Shown here one piece after another: positions 7,850-15,639 of a stretch of 64,000 bases of DNA. Position 1 is the first letter of the stretch, and each line of letters starts with the position of its first letter. The translations under genes were made by a program, and so were the position numbers. The DNA comes from Sulfurihydrogenibium sp. YO3AOP1. GTDB lineage: Bacteria; Aquificota; Aquificia; Aquificales; Hydrogenothermaceae. The notes under the pieces are model-generated. The model did not search any database, was not told where the DNA came from, and saw only the letters and a list, made by a program, of their open reading frames with translations. The DNA lies in NCBI RefSeq assembly GCF_000020325.1, contig NC_010730.1, positions 1,323,501 to 1,387,500 on the forward strand, read 5' to 3'.

Positions 7850-8946
7850 ACGCTATACCGTTATTTAAAATTTTTGGAATTCAAGTATATATAGATTATA
7901 GCTGGTTTATAGCCTTTACTTTGATAACATTAACTTTATCTCAAGGATTTTATCCTATGCTTTATAAAAATCTCAGTCAATTTGAATATATATTAGCCGG
8001 AGCAGTTTCTGCTATTATGCTTTTTTTATCCGTTTTACTTCATGAACTTTCTCATTCTCTTGTAGCCATAAAACACGGCATACCAGTTCGGGATATTTAT
8101 CTTTTTATCTTTGGCGGGGTAGCAATGATAGAACAAGAACCAGACTCCCCTTCTACAGAGTTTAAAATTGCAATAGCCGGTCCTCTTATGAGCTTTTTCT
8201 TAGCATTAATATTTTTTACTGCAATAAGTCTATATCCAATAGATGATATTTTCAATGGTTTTTTAAACTATATGTTTATGGTAAATTTTGCTCTTGGAGC
8301 GTTTAACTTAATCCCGGCATTTCCGCTTGATGGTGGTCGTATTTTAAGATCCATTTTATGGAAGAAGTATGGAATTCTAAAAGCAACAGAAGTAGCTTCT
8401 AAATTTGGAAAATATTTTGGTTTTATGCTTATTGGTTTTGGAATTTACTCTTTATTCAATGGAAACTTGATTAACGGCTTTTGGCTTATATTCTTAGGAA
8501 CTTTTATAATAAAAGCTTCCAAGGATGCTCTATTTAATACTAAATTAGCTGTTTTATTATCCAAGCTTAAAGTCTTTAATATTATGCATACAATGAATCC
8601 ATTAGATGAAAATCTAAGCATCTTAGATTTTAGTATGTTTTATAGACCTTATATAAGGACTTATTTATATCCTGTCTTGACCTCCGATGGAAGAATTTTA
8701 TTTATAGACACAAGAGACTTAGATAAAATTCCGTACTTTAAACAAGAAGAGATGACTTTAAAAGATATAGTAAAACCAATAAAATATTATGTCCTTCCGG
8801 AAGAAAGGTTATCAAAAGTTTATAATCTTTTAAAAAGAAATAAATTAGAAGAAATTCCTGTTATTGATAATAATACTTTTCTTGGAATTTTAAGAAAATC
8901 AGATATTGAAGCTATTCTTAACAGATTTATCCATGAAGTGAAATGA
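7846..8946 (+). CDS. Site-2 protease family (M50) membrane metalloprotease with CBS domains
   Basis: 366 residues. Membrane segments hold the zinc motif LLHELSHSLVAIKHG (HExxH) near residue 66 and the second metal motif NLIPAFPLDGGRILRSILW (NxxPxxxLDG) near residue 155. After the last membrane segment (about residue 225) a C-terminal soluble region contains a CBS-type stretch with LTSDGRILFIDTRDLDKI and EEIPVIDNNTFLGILRKSDI. This is the SpoIVFB/Rip3-like architecture with a nucleotide-sensing tail. It cleaves membrane-embedded substrates, often anti-sigma factors; the substrate is not visible here. Overlaps the DUF2227 stop by ATGA. Confidence 0.9.
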   Translation: MNAIPLFKIFGIQVYIDYSWFIAFTLITLTLSQGFYPMLYKNLSQFEYILAGAVSAIMLFLSVLLHELSHSLVAIKHGIPVRDIYLFIFGGVAMIEQEPDSPSTEFKIAIAGPLMSFFLALIFFTAISLYPIDDIFNGFLNYMFMVNFALGAFNLIPAFPLDGGRILRSILWKKYGILKATEVASKFGKYFGFMLIGFGIYSLFNGNLINGFWLIFLGTFIIKASKDALFNTKLAVLLSKLKVFNIMHTMNPLDENLSILDFSMFYRPYIRTYLYPVLTSDGRILFIDTRDLDKIPYFKQEEMTLKDIVKPIKYYVLPEERLSKVYNLLKRNKLEEIPVIDNNTFLGILRKSDIEAILNRFIHEVK

Positions 8947-9022
8947 AATTTTTAATAATATCTTTTTGTAGATAGTAATAATAGATTTTGATTAGTAGAA
9001 ACTTTTTGTAAAGTTGATTTAA

Positions 9023-9523
9023 AATGATTCTTTTAAACCTCTCAGAATTACCAAAAAGATCAAGTAAACTAAAAAAGAAGTTAATGGCATTAGTGAAAGG
9101 ATTTAATGCAATAGACTCAAAGCTTTAATAGATATTGGTTTAATCGAAAAATTCTAATAACATTTATCCTTCAGATGGAAATACAAATTATTAGATTATG
9201 ATTTTGTAAATGATATAAATGAGATTCTTTATAATTTAAATTTACCTGTCGATAGATTAATAGATGTCTTATCAAAAAAATGGGTTATAGATATCTTGGA
9301 AGTGTTAAATAACGAAGTTGCTCCAAAAGAAATATTAGCAAGAATAAATGGTTTGAAAGAAAAAGTTTTATATGAAAGAATAAAGGAGCTTGAGGAAATA
9401 AAAATGATAGAAAGATTAGTATATAATACGAGACCAATAACTATTAAATATAGATTAACTTTTTATGGAAGAAAAGCCCTTCCCACTTTGAGAAGGGCCT
9501 ATCATATCATTTTGTCCAAATAG
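9023..9523 (+). pseudogene. Broken HxlR-type winged-helix regulator
   Basis: The downstream part (frame open from about 9165 to TAG 9521-9523) is a clear HxlR domain: LSKKWVIDILEVL, LKEKVLYERIKELEEIKMIE and the wing IKYRLTFYGRKALPTLRR. No good start codon or RBS precedes it. Upstream, ATG 9023 opens a short frame (ILLNLSELPKRSSKLKKKL) that ends in stops near 9129, and the two pieces are separated by further stops at about 9162. It looks like a once larger, perhaps two-domain, regulator decayed by indels. Homopolymer sequencing errors are an alternative. The 3' end converges on the cytochrome P460 gene, overlapping by 17 bases. Confidence 0.65.
9470..9498 (-). terminator. Terminator hairpin for the cytochrome P460 gene
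   Basis: Arms GCCCTTC (9476-9482) and GAAGGGC (9492-9498) form a 7-bp stem with a 9-base loop. Read on the minus strand it is followed by TTTTCTTCC, as expected for an intrinsic terminator just past the P460 stop. It lies inside the convergent regulator pseudogene. Confidence 0.6.
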
Positions 9524-9989
9524 AAAATACAAAATCTTTATCTTTTGCCTGCATGTGACAAGAATGGCAATCTTTACTCATATCTTTTATAAGATTTTTA
9601 CCATTGCCATCATATCCGTAATAACCCCAACCATCAGTTGATTTAAATTTTTTAGAATCTTTCACCATAAATGCTTCAATTCTTTTCGCTCCTTCAATAA
9701 ATGCTCCATTTGAATTTACATGTTCGTAAAATACAATCGCTATTTTTGTTCCGTCAGGAAATTTTCTATTGTTTTGATTTTTAATTGAATTTAATCCTTT
9801 GTCATTAACGTATACGTGATGGATACCATTAAATGGGTTGTACAGAGGATGTTTTTCATCAAATATAACCATACTTTTTACATGATGCCAATTTCTGTAA
9901 ACATCAGGTTTAACTTTAAATTCATCCGAATAAGAAAAGCTAACTATTCCAATTAATAATAAAGCAATAGTTGATAAATAGGACTTCAT
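9507..9989 (-). CDS. Cytochrome P460-family periplasmic haem protein
   Basis: 160 residues: signal peptide (MKSYLSTIALLLIGIVSFSY-S), then the P460 fold with YRNWHHVKSMVIFDEKHPLY, GIHHVYVNDKGL, FPDGTKIAIVFYEH, STDGWGYYGYDGNG and the c-type haem motif CHSCH near the C terminus (DCHSCHMQAKDKDFVFSIW). Members oxidise hydroxylamine or NO through a Lys- or Tyr-crosslinked haem in the periplasm. A strong RBS (AAGGAGGTG) precedes ATG, and behind it are two tandem operator-like repeats. Given the NnrS/hemerythrin operon elsewhere in the window, detoxification of nitrogen oxides is a reasonable inference. Confidence 0.85.
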   Translation of the reverse strand: MKSYLSTIALLLIGIVSFSYSDEFKVKPDVYRNWHHVKSMVIFDEKHPLYNPFNGIHHVYVNDKGLNSIKNQNNRKFPDGTKIAIVFYEHVNSNGAFIEGAKRIEAFMVKDSKKFKSTDGWGYYGYDGNGKNLIKDMSKDCHSCHMQAKDKDFVFSIWTK

Positions 9990-10014
9990 TTTAAAACACC
10001 TCCTTGATATTATT

Positions 10015-10040
10015 ACTACATAGTAGCGCTACATAGTAGT
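10015..10040 (-). promoter_or_regulatory. Tandem operator-like repeats upstream of cytochrome P460
   Basis: The 11-mer CTACATAGTAG occurs twice in direct orientation (10016-10026 and 10029-10039), separated by two bases (GC). Each copy is itself a CTAC/GTAG inverted repeat. They lie 26-50 bases before the P460 start codon, where a repressor or activator dimer pair would sit. The broken HxlR regulator next door is a possible former binder. Confidence 0.5.
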
Positions 10041-10269
10041 GATAATAATGTTATTTTTTATAAAAGAATAATCAATAACTGAATTTTTTGAAAGCGACTT
10101 TCTAATTAATCAGTATCCTTGTTTATAAGTTTGTTTCAATACCTTAACTAAACATCAAGCATATACTTTATTTTGAAATAAGATTATAGAAAATTTTAAG
10201 ATACTTGCAAAAAATTCTTTCTAACGTATATTTAAATTTAAATCAATATAAAATAAGGAGGTATTCAAG

Positions 10270-10707
10270 ATGCATCACTTCGAAAAATTTTCAGCAAAAG
10301 GAAATGAATTTCTGAAGGATTTAGCTCAAGAAATTGGGGAGCCTGAAAACAGAGAAAAGGCTTACAGAGTATTAAGAACTGTCTTACATGTTTTAAGAAG
10401 AAGGTTAGGTTTAGATGAATCTTTTGACTTATTAGCACAACTACCAATGTGTATTAAAGCTGTTTACGTTGATGGATGGAAACCTACCCTATTTCCAGAT
10501 AAATCAATCAAAACAGTAGAAGATTTTATTCGCGAAGTTTTAGAAGAAGACAAAAGGTCTGCAGGTAAAGATTTTGGGAATGAAGAACATGCAAAACAAG
10601 TTATAAAAGCGGTGTTTAGAGTTCTTAAGAAACATGTAACTGAAGGAGAGATTGAAGATATTATCGGAGATTTACCAAAACACTTAAAAGAACTTTTTGC
10701 AGATTAA
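10270..10707 (+). CDS. DUF2267 domain protein
   Basis: 145 residues, all helical. Two similar halves are visible: EKAYRVLRTVLHVLRRRLGL-DESFDLLAQLPMCIKAVYVDGW and, later, AKQVIKAVFRVLKKHVTEGE-IEDIIGDLPKHLKELF, which is the DUF2267 pattern (helical repeat ending in an LP..L+..Y/F segment). Strong RBS (AAGGAGG) six bases before the ATG. Soluble, cytoplasmic, function unknown in the family. A possible promoter with TTGCAA and TATATT lies about 60 bases upstream. Confidence 0.85.
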   Translation: MHHFEKFSAKGNEFLKDLAQEIGEPENREKAYRVLRTVLHVLRRRLGLDESFDLLAQLPMCIKAVYVDGWKPTLFPDKSIKTVEDFIREVLEEDKRSAGKDFGNEEHAKQVIKAVFRVLKKHVTEGEIEDIIGDLPKHLKELFAD

Positions 10708-10712
10708 AAATC

Positions 10713-10931
10713 TTAGTTAGAAGGGGGATCTTCTTCCTCCTTCTTTAATTCTTCTAAAATATTTCTGTTTTGATATTTTTTAGCTCTTTCATCCTCTTGC
10801 ACATGTTTCTTCATAAATTTAAACATATAAACCAATACAATAATTGCAATCGTCCAGCCAATAAAATGCACTATTCCTTGCATCGCTGAATAGCTATGCA
10901 TAAAGTTTACAGCTCCCTGAAATGGCTCCAT
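10713..10931 (-). CDS. Small single-pass membrane protein, unknown
   Basis: 72 residues with one membrane span (MQGIVHFIGWTIAIIVLVYM) followed by a charged tail (KKHVQEDERAKKYQNRNILE, then ELKKEEEDPPSN). A purine-rich RBS (GAGGTAAGAGGA) precedes the ATG. It converges with the DUF2267 gene, five bases apart. Not recognised; the N-out/C-in topology is inferred from the positive-inside rule. Confidence 0.6.
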   Translation of the reverse strand: MEPFQGAVNFMHSYSAMQGIVHFIGWTIAIIVLVYMFKFMKKHVQEDERAKKYQNRNILEELKKEEEDPPSN

Positions 10932-11044
10932 TTCCTCTTACCTCTATCTCATAATTCCAGACATTTAAATCCTTAAAGTGATTGGTGTCATAGTATAATA
11001 ATTTTATTTAAGTATTATATCATAATAAAAACGGAGGTTATTTT

Positions 11045-12124
11045 ATGGCTCTACAAGGTGTAATGGATGTATTAAAAAAGACTACTTTAGAAGAAATTGG
11101 CATTAGTTTTTCTTTAGCTGATTTATTAAAGGATTTAAAAATAGAAGGAGATGATGTATATTTAGTTATTTTCTCTCCAAGTGAAAGATATCATCAATTT
11201 TTAAGAGAAAAGATAGAAAAAGCATTAAAATCTATTGGTGCAAAAAATGTTAACGTTGAGTTTTCAGACCAACCACCTCAAAGACAACAACAGCAACCAC
11301 CACCTCCACCACCACAAGCTAATCCTTTTGAAACAAGAAGAAGAATTCCAAATGTTAATAAAGTTATACTGGTAGCCTCTGGAAAAGGTGGCGTTGGAAA
11401 GTCAACTGTTGCAGTTAATTTAGCATCTGCATTAAAAAAACTTGGTTATAACGTAGGTTATTTAGATGCTGATATGTATGGTCCAAGTGGTCCAACCATG
11501 TTTGGAGCTAAAGATAAAAAAGTTATGGCAAGACAAACTCCAGAAGGAGATAAAATCATTGCACCTGAAGCTCACGGCGTAAAAATTATGTCTATTGGAT
11601 TTTTATTACCGTCAGAAGATACACCTGTAATTTGGAGAGGTCCAGTATTATTTAAAGCTTTAACACAGTTTTTATTTGATATTGATTGGGGAGAAGAAGG
11701 ACTTGATTACTTAGTTATAGATTTACCACCGGGAACAGGAGATGTTCAAATAACCATAGGACAAACGGCAGAAGTAGATGGAGCTATTATTGTAACTACA
11801 CCTCAAGACGTAGCATTGATTGACGTTAAAAAAGGTATACAAATGTTTAAAGAAGTTCAGATTCCAATAATTGGTGTGGTAGAAAATATGAGCTATTTTG
11901 TGTGTCCAGACAGTGGTAAAGCTTATGAAATATTTGGAAAAAGCAAAACGGGAGAATTGTTAAAAAATTACGGTGTGGAACTGCTTGGGAAAATACCAAT
12001 AGAGCCAAAAGTTGCAGAGTTTTCAGACTTAGGAATACCAATAGTATTTGCTAAGGAGGATTCACAATCAGCACAAGAATTTATAAATATTGCTAAAAAA
12101 GTTGTAGAAAAGCTTAATAAATAG
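11045..12124 (+). CDS. Mrp/ApbC/NBP35-family P-loop Fe-S carrier ATPase
   Basis: 359 residues. N-terminal MIP18/DUF59-like domain (about 1-75), a Gln/Pro-rich linker (QPPQRQQQQPPPPPPQANPF), then the P-loop ATPase with the deviant Walker A VASGKGGVGKSTVAVNLASA, LDADMYGPSGPTMFG, IDLPPGTGDVQIT and TTPQDVALIDVKKGI. These carriers assemble and deliver [4Fe-4S] clusters. The usual CPxC metal motif reads YFVCPDSGKAYEIFG, so the second cysteine is missing; single-Cys variants exist but it is worth noting. First gene of the sulfur/Fe-S block; the NifS-like gene starts 12 bases later. Confidence 0.9.
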   Translation: MALQGVMDVLKKTTLEEIGISFSLADLLKDLKIEGDDVYLVIFSPSERYHQFLREKIEKALKSIGAKNVNVEFSDQPPQRQQQQPPPPPPQANPFETRRRIPNVNKVILVASGKGGVGKSTVAVNLASALKKLGYNVGYLDADMYGPSGPTMFGAKDKKVMARQTPEGDKIIAPEAHGVKIMSIGFLLPSEDTPVIWRGPVLFKALTQFLFDIDWGEEGLDYLVIDLPPGTGDVQITIGQTAEVDGAIIVTTPQDVALIDVKKGIQMFKEVQIPIIGVVENMSYFVCPDSGKAYEIFGKSKTGELLKNYGVELLGKIPIEPKVAEFSDLGIPIVFAKEDSQSAQEFINIAKKVVEKLNK

Positions 12125-12136
12125 GAGGTATTAATT

Positions 12137-13348
12137 ATGAACAGAAGAATATATGTAGACCATTTAGCAACAACGCCAGTTTGCGATGAAGCCATAGAAG
12201 CAATGATGCCTTATTTTAAAGAAAAGTTTGGTAACCCAACATCTCTTCATGAAATGGGAATAGAAGCAAAAAAAGCTATAAACAGAGCAAGGGAGCAAGT
12301 AGCACAACTTTTAAATGTATCAAATCCGGAAGATATAGTTTTTACTTCAGGAGCTATAGAGGCCAATAACCTTGCAATAAAAGGATATGCAAAAGCGCCT
12401 GGAAGAAGAGGAAAACATATCGTTGTTTCTGCGATAGAGCACCACTCTATATTGCATTCTTGTAAAACACTTGAAAAAGAAGGATTTGAAATTACAGAAG
12501 TTCAGCCTGACGAGTATGGAATCATAGACCCAGAAAAATTAGCCGCTGCTGTTAGAGAAGATACTATTCTTGTATCTGTTGGATTTGCAAACAGAGAAAT
12601 AGGAACCCTTCAAGATATGCCAGCATTGGTTGCTGCAGTGAAAGAAAAAAATCCAAGAGTAGTTTTCCATTCAGATATAGCTGCTGCTGTTGGCCATATG
12701 CCTGTTGATGTTGAAGGATGGGGTCTTGATATGGCTTCATTTACAGGTCATTACTTTTATGCTCCAAAAGGTGTAGGTGGATTGTATGTTAAAAAAGGAA
12801 TTAGATTAAAACCACTTATAGAAGGTGGAATACAAGAAGGTGGAAGAAGAGCAGGAACAGAAAACGTAGCTGGAATTGTAGGAATGGGTGCAGCAGCTGA
12901 ACTTGCAATAAAAGAAATGGATGACAGAGTAAACAGATTAAGATACTTAAGAGATAAACTTAAAAAAGGTATTGAAGAAAGAATACCTTACATAAGATTT
13001 ACAGGTCATCCGGAAAAAAGACTTCCCAACCATCTTTCGTTGATTGTTATGTATATTGAAGGTGAAGCAATGCTTTTAATGTTAAATATTAAAAAGACAT
13101 ACACAGCTTCAGGGTCTGCTTGTGTATCTTATGCGTTAAAACAGTCTCACGTTTTAGCAGCAATAGGAGTAGAAAAGGAAGCATCAAACGGTTCTATCGT
13201 TTTCTCTCTTGGAAGAGATAATACAGAAGAGGACATAGATTATATTATTGAAGAATATCCAAAGGTAATTGCAAGACTTAGAGAGATATCTCCATTTAAC
13301 CCAGAAAACTGGGAAGAGTTTACAAAAAAAGCATCAAAGTTTAAGTAA
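12137..13348 (+). CDS. Cysteine desulfurase (NifS/IscS) homologue lacking the PLP lysine
   Basis: 403 residues, aligned residue-for-residue with IscS around the active site. Catalytic persulfide Cys329 (TASGSACVS), Asp180 and the His pair at 102-103 are present. But the lysine that forms the PLP Schiff base is Tyr206 (SFTGHYFYAPKG instead of SGHKIYGPKG). Other PLP contacts also differ: GAIEANN for GATESNN, NREIG for NNEIG, and DIAAAVG for DAVQAVG (Gln183 to Ala). It therefore probably cannot run normal PLP chemistry but keeps the mobile sulfur-carrying loop. It lies between mrp and iscU, in a run with TusA and a thiouridylase, suggesting a role as sulfur acceptor, carrier or scaffold. AGGAGG precedes the ATG. 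Confidence 0.85.
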   Translation: MNRRIYVDHLATTPVCDEAIEAMMPYFKEKFGNPTSLHEMGIEAKKAINRAREQVAQLLNVSNPEDIVFTSGAIEANNLAIKGYAKAPGRRGKHIVVSAIEHHSILHSCKTLEKEGFEITEVQPDEYGIIDPEKLAAAVREDTILVSVGFANREIGTLQDMPALVAAVKEKNPRVVFHSDIAAAVGHMPVDVEGWGLDMASFTGHYFYAPKGVGGLYVKKGIRLKPLIEGGIQEGGRRAGTENVAGIVGMGAAAELAIKEMDDRVNRLRYLRDKLKKGIEERIPYIRFTGHPEKRLPNHLSLIVMYIEGEAMLLMLNIKKTYTASGSACVSYALKQSHVLAAIGVEKEASNGSIVFSLGRDNTEEDIDYIIEEYPKVIARLREISPFNPENWEEFTKKASKFK

Positions 13349-13377
13349 GAAGATGAGAAGTTTTGTTTATTTATTTT

Positions 13378-13595
13378 ATACGTCGGGTAAGAAATTCAGT
13401 AAAAGTAGAAAATTCTTCGCCGGCTTTGGAATGACGAATAAGGCTACCGTTAACGTGCAACTCTTTTACTTTCCTTGTCATCCTGAGGACTTTAGTCCGA
13501 AGGATCTACTCTTTTGATTTTTTGGTTTGAAAAGAAAAATATGAGATTCTTTGCTTCACTCAGAATGACTGTGTGGATTTTTGGAACAGTTTCAC
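13378..13595. repeat. Hybrid repeat element: family-1 left half, family-2 right half
   Basis: Starts with ATACGTCGGGTAAGAAATT (family-1 terminus) and the TTCTTCGCCGGC arm, but ends TTTTTGGAACAGTTTCA (family-2 terminus) after GAGATTCTTTGCTTCACTCA-GAATGAC. The switch falls at the shared CATCCTGAGGACTTTAGTCC arm (13490). It fills the gap between the NifS-like gene and iscU; no gene is seen in 13349-13673. Confidence 0.7.
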
Positions 13596-13673
13596 GATTT
13601 ACGTGATTAATATCATTGGAATAAGAGTAATATAGGCTTATTTTAATTTAAAATCTATTAGGAGGTTTTAGAC

Positions 13674-14135
13674 ATGTTTGAATATACAGAAAAAGTAATG
13701 GATCACTTTATGAATCCAAGAAACTTAGGAGAAATACCAAACCCGGATGGAATAGGACAATGTGGTAATCCATCTTGTGGTGACGCTATGCTCTTTACTA
13801 TAAAAGTAGACAAAGAGACAGACACGATTACAGATGTTAAGTTTAAAACATTTGGTTGCGGTTCAGCGATAGCGGTATCTTCTGTTTTAACAGAAATGGT
13901 AAAAGGAAAGCCTATTGATTATGCTTTAAACTTAACTTATAAAGAAATTTTTGAAGAGCTTGGCGGATTACCACCACAAAAAATTCACTGCACAAACTTA
14001 GGATTAGAAACTCTTCATGTAGCTATTAAAGACTATCTTTTAAAACAAGGTAGAGTGGAAGAGGCAAGCAAAATACCTGACTGTATAGAAGAAGACCATG
14101 AAGAAGAAGCAGTATCCTTAGAGCATATGGGATAA
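13674..14135 (+). CDS. iscU: Fe-S cluster scaffold protein IscU/NifU N-terminal type
   Basis: 153 residues. The three cluster-ligand cysteines are in canonical blocks: GNPSCGDAMLFTIKV, FKTFGCGSAIAVSS and KIHCTNLGLETLHVAIKDY, with Asp after the first Cys. The LPPQKIHC loop (instead of LPxxKxHC) is the chaperone-recognition region. It builds [2Fe-2S] clusters with sulfur from a desulfurase. The C terminus carries an extra acidic tail (IEEDHEEEAVSLEHMG). AGGAGG precedes ATG. The next gene starts on its stop codon (ATAATG), indicating coupling. Confidence 0.93.
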   Translation: MFEYTEKVMDHFMNPRNLGEIPNPDGIGQCGNPSCGDAMLFTIKVDKETDTITDVKFKTFGCGSAIAVSSVLTEMVKGKPIDYALNLTYKEIFEELGGLPPQKIHCTNLGLETLHVAIKDYLLKQGRVEEASKIPDCIEEDHEEEAVSLEHMG

Positions 14136-15202
14136 TGAAAAGAAAGGCGGTAGCGCTATATTCCGGTGGGCTTGATAGTACTCTTGCTATCAAGCTCGTT
14201 CAAAACCAAGGTATTGATGTCTTAGCACTTCACTTTTACACTGGGTTCTGTATAACAGAAACCAAAAGAAGGAGAGGCGAGAAAAAAGAAGACGGCTCTC
14301 ACTATATGAATCCTGCCTTAAAATATGCTGCAAAATACGGATTTCCTTTAGAAATAGTGGACATATCAGATGGTTATATGGATGTTATTCTAAATCCAAA
14401 ATATGGATATGGGGCAAACATCAATCCATGTATAGATTGCAGAATCTATATGTTTAAAAAAGCAAAAGAAATTATGCAAGAAGTAGGAGCAGATTTTGTA
14501 ATTTCAGGTGAAGTTCTTGGACAAAGACCAAAAAGTCAAAAATCTATTCCTTTAAAAATCATAGAAAAAGAGTCAGGTTTAGAGGGTCTTATTCTTAGAC
14601 CATTATCAGCTAAAAAGCTTCCCCCAACAATTCCAGAAATAAATGGATGGGTAGATAGAGAAAAGTTAGAAGGCATAGTCGGAAGAAGCAGAAAAAGACA
14701 AATAGAGCTTGCAAAAGAGCTTGAAATAGATGAGTATGAATCACCGGCTGGTGGTTGCTGTTATCTTACCGATGAAAATTATGCTTATAAGTATAAAGAA
14801 ACAATGGAAATTGAAGGAAAGATTACACAAGATGATCTAGTTTTATTTACAGTAGGAAGACATTTTAGATTAGACTCAGGAATTAAGTTAATCGTATCAA
14901 GAAATGAAGGAGAAAATAATTTCTTATCAGGATTTAAGAAAAACTATCATTTCTTTGAACCACTTGGAAAAGGTCCGGTAGCAATTGCAAAAACCATAAA
15001 CGGCGAAATCTTAGATGAGGATGATAAACAAATAATTGCCAATATAATTGCAAGATATTCAAAGACAATTGACGGTAAAATTGATGTAAAATATTCTTTC
15101 ATGGATAGAGAGGAAATTTTAACCGGATTTCCTTTTGATGATGAAACGATTAATCAATGGAGGGTTAGCTTAAATGGAAATAAAAGCAGACATAGTCCAT
15201 GA
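14135..15202 (+). CDS. PP-loop tRNA thiolation-type enzyme (MnmA/ThiI-like)
   Basis: 355 residues. N-terminal ATP-pyrophosphatase loop ALYSGGLDSTLAIKLV, then INPCIDCRIYMFKKAKEI with a CxxC pair, DFVISGEVLGQRPKSQ, and later ESPAGGCCYLTD with the second cysteine site. The last 120 residues form a separate basic domain. The N-terminal half resembles MnmA-type thiouridylases, and the overall layout matches proteins often annotated as tRNA methyl(amino)-2-thiouridylate enzymes in Aquificota and Epsilonproteobacteria. Probably activates a tRNA base with ATP and accepts persulfide sulfur from TusA, whose gene overlaps its 3' end by 29 bases. Confidence 0.75.
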   Translation: MKRKAVALYSGGLDSTLAIKLVQNQGIDVLALHFYTGFCITETKRRRGEKKEDGSHYMNPALKYAAKYGFPLEIVDISDGYMDVILNPKYGYGANINPCIDCRIYMFKKAKEIMQEVGADFVISGEVLGQRPKSQKSIPLKIIEKESGLEGLILRPLSAKKLPPTIPEINGWVDREKLEGIVGRSRKRQIELAKELEIDEYESPAGGCCYLTDENYAYKYKETMEIEGKITQDDLVLFTVGRHFRLDSGIKLIVSRNEGENNFLSGFKKNYHFFEPLGKGPVAIAKTINGEILDEDDKQIIANIIARYSKTIDGKIDVKYSFMDREEILTGFPFDDETINQWRVSLNGNKSRHSP

Positions 15203-15407
15203 TGCAACAGGGACTTACTGTCCAATCCCTATAACAGAACTTGCCAAAGTAGCAAAAAAGGCAGAGAAAGGTCAGATTATAGAGCTTTTAGCAGACGATG
15301 AAGGAGCTATCCAAGATGTACCGGCTTGGTGTCAAACCACTGGAAATGAATTCTTAGGGTACAAAGAAGAAGACGGAATATTGCACTTTTACATCAGGAA
15401 GGTGTAA
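15174..15407 (+). CDS. TusA-family sulfurtransferase
   Basis: 77 residues, full TusA fold. Persulfide cysteine in ATGTYCPIPITELAKVAKKA (CPxP), then IELLADDEGAIQDVPAWCQT with the conserved DDxxxxxD..W block. Works as a sulfur shuttle between desulfurase/rhodanese enzymes and acceptors such as thiouridylases. A second Cys in PAWCQTTGN is common in the family. Overlaps the PP-loop enzyme and its TAATG end overlaps the next gene, so the three are probably made together. Confidence 0.9.
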   Translation: MEIKADIVHDATGTYCPIPITELAKVAKKAEKGQIIELLADDEGAIQDVPAWCQTTGNEFLGYKEEDGILHFYIRKV

Positions 15408-15628
15408 TGAGATTGACAATAGAAAGTAAAATTTCAGATATTTTTAAAGAATTTCCTGAGCTTGAAGATAGGTATAAACCTTATTTAAAATATTTTTATG
15501 AAGAAAGATTAGATGCAATACTTTTTAAAAAGTTGAGCTTAATTGGAGCGTTAAAACTTTTAAACGTGCCTGAAGAAGAAAAAGAAAAAATCATACAAGA
15601 TTTTTATAAAATAGTAAACAAACATTAA
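15407..15628 (+). CDS. Small helical protein, DUF1858-like
   Basis: 73 residues. The start (LTIESKISDIFKEFPELEDR) resembles the DUF1858 helix that opens ScdA/RIC-type and other redox proteins: strand, then a helix with the F/YPE motif. The rest is helical and charged (LNVPEEEKEKIIQDFYKIVN). It overlaps the TusA stop and is followed by nfu, so a small adaptor in the sulfur/Fe-S block is plausible. No cysteine and no catalytic residue are visible. Confidence 0.6.
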   Translation: MRLTIESKISDIFKEFPELEDRYKPYLKYFYEERLDAILFKKLSLIGALKLLNVPEEEKEKIIQDFYKIVNKH

Positions 15629-15639
15629 GAGGTAGTAAG

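Noticed and set aside
11045-12124. Mrp single-Cys motif as a strong novelty
   Set aside because: CPD(S/T)GK variants of this motif are, as far as I recall, common in Mrp proteins, so it is noted but not counted as a finding.
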